A DNA stretch of 5,130 nucleotides from Bacillota bacterium (GTDB lineage: Bacteria; Bacillota; Clostridia; Oscillospirales; Ruminococcaceae). Below are positions 1 through 5,130 of the stretch, in pieces (position 1 is the stretch's first letter; every line of letters begins with the position of its first letter). The notes under the pieces were generated by a model. It searched no databases. It had not been told where the DNA came from and worked only from the letters and a program-made list of their open reading frames with translations. The translations under genes and the position numbers were made by a program. Where the stretch lies: contig JAEXZK010000119.1 in the NCBI GenBank assembly GCA_023451415.1, positions 1 to 5,130 of the forward strand, read 5' to 3'.

Positions 1-1096
1 GGAAGGATCAAGCGGCAAGGACCCGGACCTGGTGATGGAAAATGGCAGGATCAAGGAGTTCCCCCTGCTGCAAAAGATACTGGACAGCTTCAACCGGTAT
101 GACCGGGGCTACGGCCAGATCATCGTACAGTGCAACACGGAGGATAACGCGGCCGGCCTGCCCGAATACGCCCTGGCCCATGGAGCCAAGGCCATCGAGT
201 TCAAGTTCGGCCAGTCCGCCAAGGGCACCCAGCCGGTGACCCGGCTGAAGGACAGGGAGGAGGCGCTCCGCAAGCAGAAGGCCGGGGTTCTGGTGTACCC
301 CGACCCGTCGGGCTCCCAGATGCAGCGCGCCTGGGAGGAGGGCGTTTGTCCCGCCTTTTATTCCTACGGCAGGCTCCCCCAGTGGACAGAAGAATATCTC
401 TGCCGCCGGGCTGCCGAGCTGAGGCAGCTTGGGGCCCAAAACCTCTATTTTAAGATGGCCGGGTATGACAGGGCGGACCTGGAGCAGGTCTTGCGGATGG
501 CATGCAGCGCCGGTATCGATATGGTCACCTTTGACGGCGCCGGCGGAGGCAGCGGTTACAGCCCCTGCAAGATGATGAACGAATGGGCCCTGCCCACCGT
601 CTGTATGGAGAGCGCCCTGGTGGACATCCTGCGCCGTCTGCGCACCCAGGGCCTGGAGATGCCCGCTGTTACCCTCACCGGCGGCTTTGCCACCGAGGAT
701 CAGGTGTTCAAGGCCCTGGCCCTGGGCCAGGGGGAGATCCTCAGCATCGGCCTCTGCCGGTCCGCCATGGCGGCGGCCATGAGCGGCAAAAGGATTGGGG
801 AGGCCATCCGTCGGGGCGAGGTGCCCAAGATGTTCCAGAAATACGGCTCCACGGTGGAGGAGATTTTCGGCGATCTGCCCGACCTGAGGGCCCTGTATGG
901 AAAAGAGGCGGACAGCTTTTCCACCGGCTCCATCGGCGTATTTTCCTACCTGAACCGGATCGGATTCGGCCTGCGCCATTTTGCCGCGCTGACCCGCAAA
1001 TTTGATTTGAACCTGCTGGATGCAACGGACCTGATCCCCTTGACCCGTGACGCCAAGGAGCTGCTGGTCGGGTCCTGGTTTGACTGGCAGCAGTGA
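1..1096 (+). CDS. FMN-binding glutamate synthase-like oxidoreductase, 5' end cut by window edge
   Basis: This is the C-terminal part (364 complete codons visible) of a protein related to the FMN/synthase domain of glutamate synthase (Glu_synthase family). The frame is open to base 2. The GTG/ATG pair at 32-37 is probably internal, because the preceding in-frame residues (EGSSGKDPDL) read as protein and no ribosome binding site precedes them. Counting from the first complete codon, EFKFGQSAKG (about 66-75) resembles the GltB segment EIKxxQGAKP. DGAGGGSGYSP (about 178-188) matches the FMN/2-oxoglutarate-site motif SGHDGGTGASP. TGGFATEDQVFKALALG (about 226-242) with the following IGLCRSAM is the TIM-barrel phosphate-binding end that holds FMN. 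The CHxxxCP-type cysteines that bind the 3Fe-4S cluster in true GltB are absent after IGLCRSAM. The protein is therefore probably a cytoplasmic FMN oxidoreductase of unknown substrate, not assured glutamate synthase. The family assignment is fairly sure and the reaction is not. Confidence 0.85.
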   Translation, partial: EGSSGKDPDLVMENGRIKEFPLLQKILDSFNRYDRGYGQIIVQCNTEDNAAGLPEYALAHGAKAIEFKFGQSAKGTQPVTRLKDREEALRKQKAGVLVYPDPSGSQMQRAWEEGVCPAFYSYGRLPQWTEEYLCRRAAELRQLGAQNLYFKMAGYDRADLEQVLRMACSAGIDMVTFDGAGGGSGYSPCKMMNEWALPTVCMESALVDILRRLRTQGLEMPAVTLTGGFATEDQVFKALALGQGEILSIGLCRSAMAAAMSGKRIGEAIRRGEVPKMFQKYGSTVEEIFGDLPDLRALYGKEADSFSTGSIGVFSYLNRIGFGLRHFAALTRKFDLNLLDATDLIPLTRDAKELLVGSWFDWQQ

Positions 1097-1152
1097 GCCC
1101 GGAGGGCAGATTTCCGCCGGCGGCCCGCCCCTCATCCCCAAAAGAAACGGGC

Positions 1153-1167
1153 GGGGCTATCAGCCCC
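1153..1167 (-). terminator. Weak possible intrinsic terminator of the amidase-domain gene
   Basis: On the minus strand GGGGCT and AGCCCC form a 6-bp stem around the stop codon (loop of 3 bases), extendable by one C:G pair. It is followed a few bases later by the T-rich run TTTCTTTT. The T-run is interrupted and does not abut the stem, so termination efficiency is doubtful. No better terminator is visible in the roughly 60-bp gap between the two convergent genes. Confidence 0.3.
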
Positions 1168-1645
1168 GGGCACCCAGGATGTGGAGAAGCCGGAGCTCCC
1201 GATACTGATAGCTGCCCAGGGCGCGGTTGTCCGCATCAAAGGTGTGGGCGGATATCAGGATGTTCTCCGGCGCGGGAAGCCGCCCCGCCTGGGTCACCAG
1301 GAGGGAGTGAGCATACCGCTGGCCGTCAAAGGTGAGCTGTATCACATCCCCGGGTTGGGCTTTGTTCAGCGGCAGCAGCTCCGCATAGGGGCCGGGGCCG
1401 CGGTTGGCCAGAAGGAATTTGTGGAGAAACTCCACTCCCGTCCAGGCGGCTGCCCGGTCCTGGAGGGAGCGGTAATACCACCCCAGATCCGGGGTGTAAT
1501 TCATGACGCCGCACCCGGCGTAGAGGCACTGGGAAACAAAATTGGTGCAGTCCCCGCCCAGCCCGTCAAAATTGTAGTACTGGGGGTTGCGGCCCTTGGC
1601 CCATTTGCGTGCATAGGCCACCGCTTTGCCCCTGTCGTATGCCAT
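1160..1645 (-). CDS. Amidase-domain (Amidase_6-type) papain-like hydrolase, cytoplasmic form
   Basis: This 161-residue protein is essentially one putative amidase domain, a cysteine-hydrolase fold related to NlpC/P60 and CHAP. The N-terminus (MAYDRGKAVAYARKWA, then NPQYYNFDG) is the typical lead-in. GDCTNFVSQCL (31-41) carries the likely catalytic Cys33. AQPGDVIQL (96-104) is the usual strand before the histidine, and YAHSLLV (111-117) supplies the likely catalytic His113. ISAHTFDADNRAL (131-143) is the further conserved C-terminal block. Family members are often secreted and attached to cell-wall or sporulation domains. Here no signal peptide, membrane segment or wall-binding domain is present, and the in-frame codons upstream of the ATG encode nothing hydrophobic. 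The substrate is unknown; peptide or peptidoglycan cross-bridge amides are a family-level guess. The start is fixed by a strong Shine-Dalgarno site seven bases upstream. The gene converges with the oxidoreductase gene. Confidence 0.85.
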   Translation of the reverse strand: MAYDRGKAVAYARKWAKGRNPQYYNFDGLGGDCTNFVSQCLYAGCGVMNYTPDLGWYYRSLQDRAAAWTGVEFLHKFLLANRGPGPYAELLPLNKAQPGDVIQLTFDGQRYAHSLLVTQAGRLPAPENILISAHTFDADNRALGSYQYRELRLLHILGARG

Positions 1646-1652
1646 GGCGAAA

Positions 1653-1658
1653 CCTCCT
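1653..1658 (-). promoter_or_regulatory. Ribosome binding site of the amidase-domain gene
   Basis: Read on the minus strand this is AGGAGG, seven bases before the ATG at 1645-1643. It is a near-perfect match to the anti-Shine-Dalgarno sequence and decides the start. Confidence 0.85.
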
Positions 1659-1774
1659 GTCTCATTGTAGTGCTCTATCCTATGTCCGCCGGAGTGGAGA
1701 GTTGTGGACGCGGGGGATTTTGCGCCCGCTGCGGGGCAGACTAGGGCATATTCACATCATCCGGGATGTCAGGG

Positions 1775-1814
1775 GCTTGCGGCTTTGGCGCCGGACGAGG
1801 CGTTTTGCCGCAGC
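1775..1814. other. Two-tier inverted repeat in the 253-bp gene-free stretch before the DUF1905 gene
   Basis: In the gene-free stretch 1646-1898 the only clear structure is a stem of 1775-1783 with 1807-1814 (eight pairs, one bulged T). An inner 4-bp stem CGCC/GGCG (1789-1792 with 1799-1802) is separated from it by unpaired TTTGG and TTTT sides. A small hairpin CCCTT-ctc-AAGGG follows at 1820-1832. It could be a structured leader or a decayed intergenic repeat. No T-run follows, so it is not an intrinsic terminator on the plus strand. I recognise no known riboswitch and no convincing -35/-10 promoter for the DUF1905 gene here. Confidence 0.3.
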
Positions 1815-1884
1815 TGCCGCCCTTCTCAAGGGGAGGGGACAAAGGCCGTGAGAAACGGGCGTTGAGCCTTTACGCAGACAAAAG

Positions 1885-1891
1885 AAGGAGG
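1885..1891 (+). promoter_or_regulatory. Ribosome binding site of the DUF1905 gene
   Basis: AAGGAGG lies seven bases before the GTG at 1899. This supports that GTG as the start over the out-of-frame GTG at 1894. Confidence 0.85.
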
Positions 1892-1898
1892 CGGTGCG

Positions 1899-2174
1899 GT
1901 GGCGTGCGGGAAGCTTTATGAATTTGACGCTGTGATACAAAAGGTGGAGGGGATTGACGGGGCTTATGTGGAAATCCCTTTTGACGTCCGGGCGGAGTTC
2001 GGCAGGGGCCGGGTCCCGGTGGACGCCTCCTTTGACGGCGTGGAATATCGGGGAAGCCTGGTGCGGATGGGCACTCCATGCCACATCCTGGGCCTGCGGA
2101 AGGATATCCGGGCCCGGATCGGCAAGGGGCCGGGGGATACGGTCCATGTGTCTCTGAAAGAGCGAAAGCAGTAA
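1899..2174 (+). CDS. DUF1905 domain-containing small protein
   Basis: This 91-residue protein consists of one DUF1905 domain, a small beta-barrel-like family of unknown biochemical role. The conserved pattern is easy to follow. YVEIPFDV (23-30) begins the core, then a short helix with GRGRVPV (35-41), [10 protein letters not shown] (45-54) and [15 protein letters not shown] (57-71), ending in [12 protein letters not shown] (75-86). In many proteins this domain is joined to a C-terminal YdeI/OmdA-like region; here it stands alone and ends soon after the domain. There is no signal peptide or membrane segment, so it is probably cytoplasmic. The GTG start is preceded by a strong Shine-Dalgarno sequence. 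The gene appears monocistronic: it is divergent from the amidase gene and closed by a strong terminator. The function is unknown. Confidence 0.85.
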   Translation: MACGKLYEFDAVIQKVEGIDGAYVEIPFDVRAEFGRGRVPVDASFDGVEYRGSLVRMGTPCHILGLRKDIRARIGKGPGDTVHVSLKERKQ

Positions 2175-2182
2175 AAGGCAAT

Positions 2183-2225
2183 AAAAATCAGCGGGGGCCC
2201 CGGACAAGGGCCCCCGCTGATTTTT
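2183..2225. terminator. Bidirectional intrinsic terminator between convergent genes
   Basis: A perfect 13-bp GC-rich stem (2188-2200 with 2208-2220) has a 7-base loop, CGGACAA. It is flanked by five A's on the left (2183-2187) and six T's on the right (2221-2226), giving up to 18 pairs in all. It starts 8 bases after the DUF1905 stop codon, and about 10 bases separate it from the stop codon of the minus-strand DUF3810 gene. The T-run for each direction is the complement of the other's A-run, so it should end transcription both ways. Confidence 0.93.
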
Positions 2226-2235
2226 TGCATAGGGG

Positions 2236-3360
2236 TTATGAAGTGACACCGTGGCGCACCCGGTATCCGGCCAGCAGCAGGTCCACCATCCGTCCATAGC
2301 TGGCCACGCCGTCGGACTGGCTGTTGGCCCGGAGGTAGGCGTTGTTGACGCTCCGGGAAAAGTCGCCAAAGTCAGTTTTGTGGGCATAGTAATAGTCGCT
2401 GTCCTCCGCCAGATCCCGGCGGACGCCTTCGTCCAGGGCCGCCATCACCTGGGCGTGGGCGTCGCTGTCATGGCTGTACAGGGCGTTGGTGGCATGGATG
2501 AGGGCGATGACCGTCCCACTGTACCACAGGTCGGGATCGTCGGAGGCCATGCAGGCCAGATACCCCAGGTAGTTGGCTTCGTCCTCACGCATCATGCCGC
2601 TGATGTGGGCCAGCTCGTGGCAGATGGAGAAGGGAATGTCAATGTCGGAGGTGTGGACGTTGACATTGGCCTCCATGGTAAAGGGGAAAAAGACGCCCAC
2701 GATCTGCATATAGGACATGGCCTCGGAAAAGACCACGGCTTTGGGGGTGGTGGCGGCGCTGACGGGGAAAAGCTCCGACCATTGGGGGTTCCCTTCCATC
2801 AGGGCAGCATAGCCGCCGGCCCCCGCCCGGCCCAGTTCCTCAAAGGGCTTGGATAAGACAAAGACGCCGCTTTCGTCCTCGGCCCTGTCCTCACGGAGGC
2901 GGTTGGCCTGTCCGGCCAGCTCCATGCACAGACCGGTCAGCTCCGACACCTGGGAGGGGCGGATCTCCAGCCCGCTGTAATAAAGGAATGGGCGGCGGTA
3001 GTAATTGAGCCCGCTGGAGATGGTAAAGAGGAACAGGATCACAGACAGCAGGGCCCCGGCCCCCAGAAGGCAGCTGCCGGCGTAGGACAGGCAGCCCCGG
3101 CCCCGGCGGACGCATCCCCGGATAAAAAGGACGATGGAGCAAAGTGCCCCCGCCACCAGGATGATAAGGAGCCATTCCGCCAGGGAAAAGGGAATGGGGG
3201 AGGTGAGAGAGGAGAGAAGGGCGGACCACCGGCGGTAGAACCCCAGGCTGAAAAGACGCTCGACGGCCTCCTGATGGCCCTTGGCCAGGAAGATAAGCAG
3301 CAGGCTGAGAGGCGTCAGACAGCAGAGAAAAGCACAAAAAATTTTCCAGGATTTTTTCAT
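2236..3360 (-). CDS. DUF3810-type membrane-anchored zinc metallopeptidase-like protein
   Basis: This 374-residue protein begins with a short basic stretch (MKKSWK), followed by three hydrophobic segments at about 7-26, 60-81 and 96-116. A soluble domain of about 250 residues comes next. FSICHELAH (244-252) gives an HExxH zinc-binding motif with His248, Glu249 and His252. Nine residues on, EDEANYLGYLAC (259-270) offers Glu261 as the likely third ligand, which is the gluzincin-like pattern HExxH...E. The length and layout fit DUF3810 proteins, which are predicted metallopeptidases without a well-established substrate. Three membrane segments after an in-side N-terminus would put the catalytic domain outside the membrane; this is inference from the positive-inside rule. 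The ATG lies 18 bases after the smr stop codon, with AGGAATGGGGG upstream serving as a modest ribosome binding site. The two genes are therefore probably one operon. Alternative: an inactive homologue, although all zinc ligands are intact. Confidence 0.85.
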   Translation of the reverse strand: MKKSWKIFCAFLCCLTPLSLLLIFLAKGHQEAVERLFSLGFYRRWSALLSSLTSPIPFSLAEWLLIILVAGALCSIVLFIRGCVRRGRGCLSYAGSCLLGAGALLSVILFLFTISSGLNYYRRPFLYYSGLEIRPSQVSELTGLCMELAGQANRLREDRAEDESGVFVLSKPFEELGRAGAGGYAALMEGNPQWSELFPVSAATTPKAVVFSEAMSYMQIVGVFFPFTMEANVNVHTSDIDIPFSICHELAHISGMMREDEANYLGYLACMASDDPDLWYSGTVIALIHATNALYSHDSDAHAQVMAALDEGVRRDLAEDSDYYYAHKTDFGDFSRSVNNAYLRANSQSDGVASYGRMVDLLLAGYRVRHGVTS

Positions 3361-3378
3361 CTATGTATGCCCCCATTC

Positions 3379-3720
3379 CTACACCACGACGATGGTGATG
3401 CCTTGGTTTGTGCGGGTGTAGTCCCGGTCCTTGCGCAGTTCCGGATAAAGATCGACGGCCTGCCGTGCGTTGTCATAAAAGGGGGAAAACTCATCTCCGG
3501 GCACCACCAGGCGGACCTGCCCCTGGCGCCGCTTTTGTTCAAGGTCCCGGAGGACCCCCTGACGGATGGCTCCGCCCCGGCCCGAGGACCCATAGCCGTG
3601 GATCAGTTTAAGCACAGGCCGGCCTGTGGCCCTTGCGGTGCGCAGGGCCTGATTGAGGCGGGATTTTGCCACTTCCACAGTGGGCATCCCCTGCTCCAGA
3701 TTGACTATGGTCACTGTCAT
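3379..3720 (-). CDS. Stand-alone Smr (MutS2 C-terminal-like) domain protein
   Basis: This 113-residue protein is a single Smr domain, the fold found at the C-terminus of MutS2 and in bacterial Smr endonucleases. Numbering from the chosen start, VNLEQGMPTVEVAKSRL (6-22) is the first strand and helix, LKLIHGYGSSGRGGAIR (37-53) is the signature HGxG loop and glycine-rich turn, and LVVPG (71-75) and ITIVVV (108-113) are later strands. The LDxH/LDLHG motif that usually opens Smr domains is replaced by VNLE, so the active-site arrangement differs from canonical Smr nucleases. The ATG at 3720 was chosen because GGGGGAG lies six bases upstream. A GTG at 3774 would add 18 residues that do not look like part of the domain and has no such site. 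The gene is followed closely by the DUF3810 gene. A role in nucleic-acid or ribosome processing is inferred from family only. Confidence 0.85.
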   Translation of the reverse strand: MTVTIVNLEQGMPTVEVAKSRLNQALRTARATGRPVLKLIHGYGSSGRGGAIRQGVLRDLEQKRRQGQVRLVVPGDEFSPFYDNARQAVDLYPELRKDRDYTRTNQGITIVVV

Positions 3721-3726
3721 TTTGAT

Positions 3727-3733
3727 CTCCCCC
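3727..3733 (-). promoter_or_regulatory. Ribosome binding site of the smr-domain gene
   Basis: On the minus strand this reads GGGGGAG, six bases before the ATG at 3720. It decides this start over the upstream GTG at 3774. Confidence 0.7.
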
Positions 3734-3785
3734 AAGCAAAAGTAAAATTCCAGCCCCGGCCAGGCGCGCCGCACAGCCCGGAATA

Positions 3786-3829
3786 CAGAAAATACCAGGC
3801 CTGGGTGTTTTGACCCAAAAGCCTGGTAT
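3786..3829 (-). terminator. Intrinsic terminator of the clpC gene
   Basis: Perfect 9-base arms (3792-3800 with 3821-3829, ATACCAGGC/GCCTGGTAT) enclose an inner 5-bp stem (3802-3806 with 3813-3817, TGGGT/ACCCA). Bulges of one and three bases separate the two stems, and the loop is GTTTTG on the plus strand. On the minus strand the stem runs into TATTTTCTGTATT, a T-rich tail. No T-run follows in the plus direction, so it serves the minus strand and lies about 70 bases after the clpC stop codon. Confidence 0.7.
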
Positions 3830-3830
3830 C

Positions 3831-3839
3831 AGTATAACA
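3831..3839 (-). promoter_or_regulatory. Possible extended -10 promoter of the smr-DUF3810 operon
   Basis: On the minus strand this reads TGTTATACT, a TGn extended -10 followed by a TATACT hexamer (5 of 6 to TATAAT). No good -35 is visible at 16-18 bases. Transcription would start near 3824, inside the first arm of the terminator stem, leaving a leader of about 100 bases before the smr start. It is one of few AT-rich promoter-like sites in this junction, but it is only a sequence match. Confidence 0.4.
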
Positions 3840-3898
3840 TTATTCTGGAAAATCCGACACCCCCGGGAGACCGGGAAACAAACCAAATCCAGGAAGAT

Positions 3899-5130
3899 TC
3901 AGGAAACCGTCACAGAAGTGGCCACCGTGAGGACACTGCCGTCGCAGCCGCAGAGGATGGAATCCCCCGGACTCACTGCCCCGCCGATGATCCGGTCGGC
4001 CAGGGGGTCCTCCACCAGGGAGTGGACAGCCCGGCGCAGGGGCCGCGCCCCGTAGGGCTGATCGTATCCCGCTTTGGCAACCAGCTCCACCACCTCGGGG
4101 GTAAACGCCACCTGGATGTTCATCTCCTGAAGGCGCGAGGAGACCTCTTCCAGCAGGAGAAGGGCGATCTGGCCGAGCTCTTCCCGGCTGAGCTTGGAGA
4201 AGATGACGGTTTCATCGATGCGGTTGAGGAATTCCGGGCTGAAGCTGCGGCGCACCTGGGCCATGACGTCGCTGTAATAAGGGGCCTTGGAGCCGGAGGA
4301 CTCCACAGGGGAGCCAAAGCCCAGTGATTTCTTTTCGGTGATGTGCTCGGCGCCTACGTTGGAGGTCATAATGAGGATACAGTTGCGGAAGATCGCCTTG
4401 CGGCCCTGGGAATCGGTGAGCTCACCATCCTCCAGCACCTGAAGAAGGATATTGTAAACATCGGGGTGTGCTTTTTCGATTTCGTCAAAAAGGACCACCG
4501 CAAAGGGCTTCTTGCGCACTTTTTCGGTGAGCTGGCCCCCCTCGTCATATCCGGCGTATCCGGGAGGGGCGCCGATGAGCTTGCTGACGCTGTGCTTTTC
4601 CATATACTCAGACATATCCAGCTTGATGATGCTGTTTTCATCCCCAAAAAGGCTGTCCCCAAGGGCGCGGCAGAGCTGGGTCTTGCCCACGCCGGTGGGC
4701 CCCAGGAAGAGGAAGGAGCCGATGGGACGGCGGGGGTCCTTGAGGCCCACCCGGCTGCGGCGGATGGCCCGTGCCACCAGCCGCACCGCCTCGTCCTGGC
4801 CGATAAGCCGCCTGTGCAGGTTCCCCTCCAGGTTCAGATACCGCTTATCCTGTTCCTCGTTGATCTTGCTCAGGTCGATGCCGGTGGTCTGGGAGATGAT
4901 CTGCGCCACATCGGATTTGGTGATAGGGGGGACGGTGAGATTTTTGCATTCCTGGAAGGCCGAGAGCTCCAGCTGGGCCAGCTGGACCCGCTCCCGCTCC
5001 CTCAGGGAGGCGGCCAGGTCGAAGTTCTGGTTGTCAATAGCCTCCTCCTTCTCCTGGCGCAGGGCGATGAGGCTCTGGCGAAGGGCTGCGTCGGGGGTGG
5101 GGGCGCTGCTGAGCCGGAGCCGCACCCGGG
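3899..5130 (-). CDS. clpC: ClpC-type AAA+ unfoldase of the Clp protease, C-terminal half (5' end beyond window edge)
   Basis: This is the ATP-binding unfoldase that feeds proteins into the ClpP chamber in the cytoplasm. About 409 residues are visible and the frame is open to the right edge, so roughly the first half (N-domain and first ATPase module) is missing. The GTG at 5125 is internal: RVRLRL followed by a helical segment matches the ClpC middle region. Counted from that codon, a UVR-type coiled segment lies at about 16-50 (LRQEKEEAIDNQNFDLAASL). The second AAA+ module has Walker A GPTGVGKT (142-149), Walker B VVLFDE (210-215), sensor 1 TSN (254-256), an arginine-finger candidate in FLNRIDE (Arg302) and sensor 2 in YGARPLRR (Arg361). 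SLGFG (267-271) holds the LGF tripeptide that docks on ClpP. All key residues are intact. ClpE also has a UVR segment and cannot be fully excluded without the N-terminus. CtsR control cannot be judged because the promoter lies outside the window. Confidence 0.93.
   Translation of the reverse strand, partial: RVRLRLSSAPTPDAALRQSLIALRQEKEEAIDNQNFDLAASLRERERVQLAQLELSAFQECKNLTVPPITKSDVAQIISQTTGIDLSKINEEQDKRYLNLEGNLHRRLIGQDEAVRLVARAIRRSRVGLKDPRRPIGSFLFLGPTGVGKTQLCRALGDSLFGDENSIIKLDMSEYMEKHSVSKLIGAPPGYAGYDEGGQLTEKVRKKPFAVVLFDEIEKAHPDVYNILLQVLEDGELTDSQGRKAIFRNCILIMTSNVGAEHITEKKSLGFGSPVESSGSKAPYYSDVMAQVRRSFSPEFLNRIDETVIFSKLSREELGQIALLLLEEVSSRLQEMNIQVAFTPEVVELVAKAGYDQPYGARPLRRAVHSLVEDPLADRIIGGAVSPGDSILCGCDGSVLTVATSVTVS

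Noticed and set aside
8..1141. A 377-codon open frame on the minus strand covering the oxidoreductase gene
   Set aside because: It mirrors the plus-strand gene in GC-rich DNA, shows no protein family pattern, and has no ribosome binding site; the plus-strand frame has clear FMN-domain motifs.
1124..1155. CCCGCCC/GGGCGGG inverted repeat between the convergent genes, as a terminator of the oxidoreductase gene
   Set aside because: The loop is 18 bases and no T-run follows on either strand; it is likely a by-product of GC-rich sequence.
1664..1669. TACAAT on the minus strand as a -10 box for the amidase gene
   Set aside because: It lies so close to the AGGAGG that the transcript would begin at or after the ribosome binding site, and no -35 box is found upstream.
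1181..1744. A 187-codon open frame on the plus strand opposite the amidase gene
   Set aside because: It is antisense to a well-supported gene and shows no recognisable domain; its extent follows the codon bias of the other strand.
1752..2387. A 211-codon minus-strand open frame running through the DUF1905 gene and the terminator
   Set aside because: It crosses a perfect bidirectional terminator and two real genes, and its translation is low-complexity proline/arginine/serine-rich sequence without a family.
2251..2856. A 201-codon plus-strand open frame opposite the DUF3810 gene
   Set aside because: It is the antisense shadow of a gene with intact HExxH motif and membrane segments.
3721..3774. 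Eighteen-residue N-terminal extension of the Smr protein from a GTG at 3774
   Set aside because: It has no ribosome binding site and does not look like part of the domain, while the ATG at 3720 has GGGGGAG at good spacing.
1..5130. CRISPR array, tRNA, rRNA, insertion sequence or phage genes
   Set aside because: No spaced direct repeats, cloverleaf-like elements, transposase motifs or terminal repeats were seen.

Overview
The window reads as ordinary chromosomal DNA from a GC-rich Bacillota bacterium, most likely a gut Clostridia/Oscillospiraceae-type organism. This is an inference from the GC-rich codon use, the strong AGGAGG-type ribosome binding sites, a UVR-containing ClpC-type unfoldase, and gene families typical of that group. 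There is no sign of phage, insertion sequences, CRISPR, tRNA or rRNA.

Left part (1-1645): the 3' part of a plus-strand gene for an FMN-binding, glutamate-synthase-like oxidoreductase enters from the left edge and ends at 1096. It converges on a minus-strand gene (1160-1645) for a small cysteine-amidase-fold protein (Amidase_6 type). Only about 60 bp separate the two.

Middle (1646-2235): 253 bp without a gene separate the amidase gene from a divergent plus-strand GTG-start gene (1899-2174) for a single-domain DUF1905 protein. Just after it lies a perfect bidirectional intrinsic terminator (2183-2225), shared with the convergent minus-strand gene to its right.

Right part (2236-5130): three minus-strand genes, listed here in transcription order. 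A clpC-type AAA+ unfoldase enters from the right edge; only the UVR segment and the second ATPase module are present, ending at 3899. A stem-loop terminator follows, overlapped by a possible extended -10 promoter. Next comes a short stand-alone Smr-domain protein (3379-3720). Eighteen bases later starts a membrane-anchored HExxH metallopeptidase-like protein of the DUF3810 type (2236-3360). The Smr and DUF3810 genes look co-transcribed. The clpC gene is probably mostly a separate unit.

All six proteins fit known families, and I found no convincing new multi-gene system. The points most worth a second look are the clpC/smr junction, where a terminator and a promoter appear to overlap, the pairing of an Smr protein with a membrane zincin, and the missing iron-sulfur cysteines in the glutamate-synthase-like protein.
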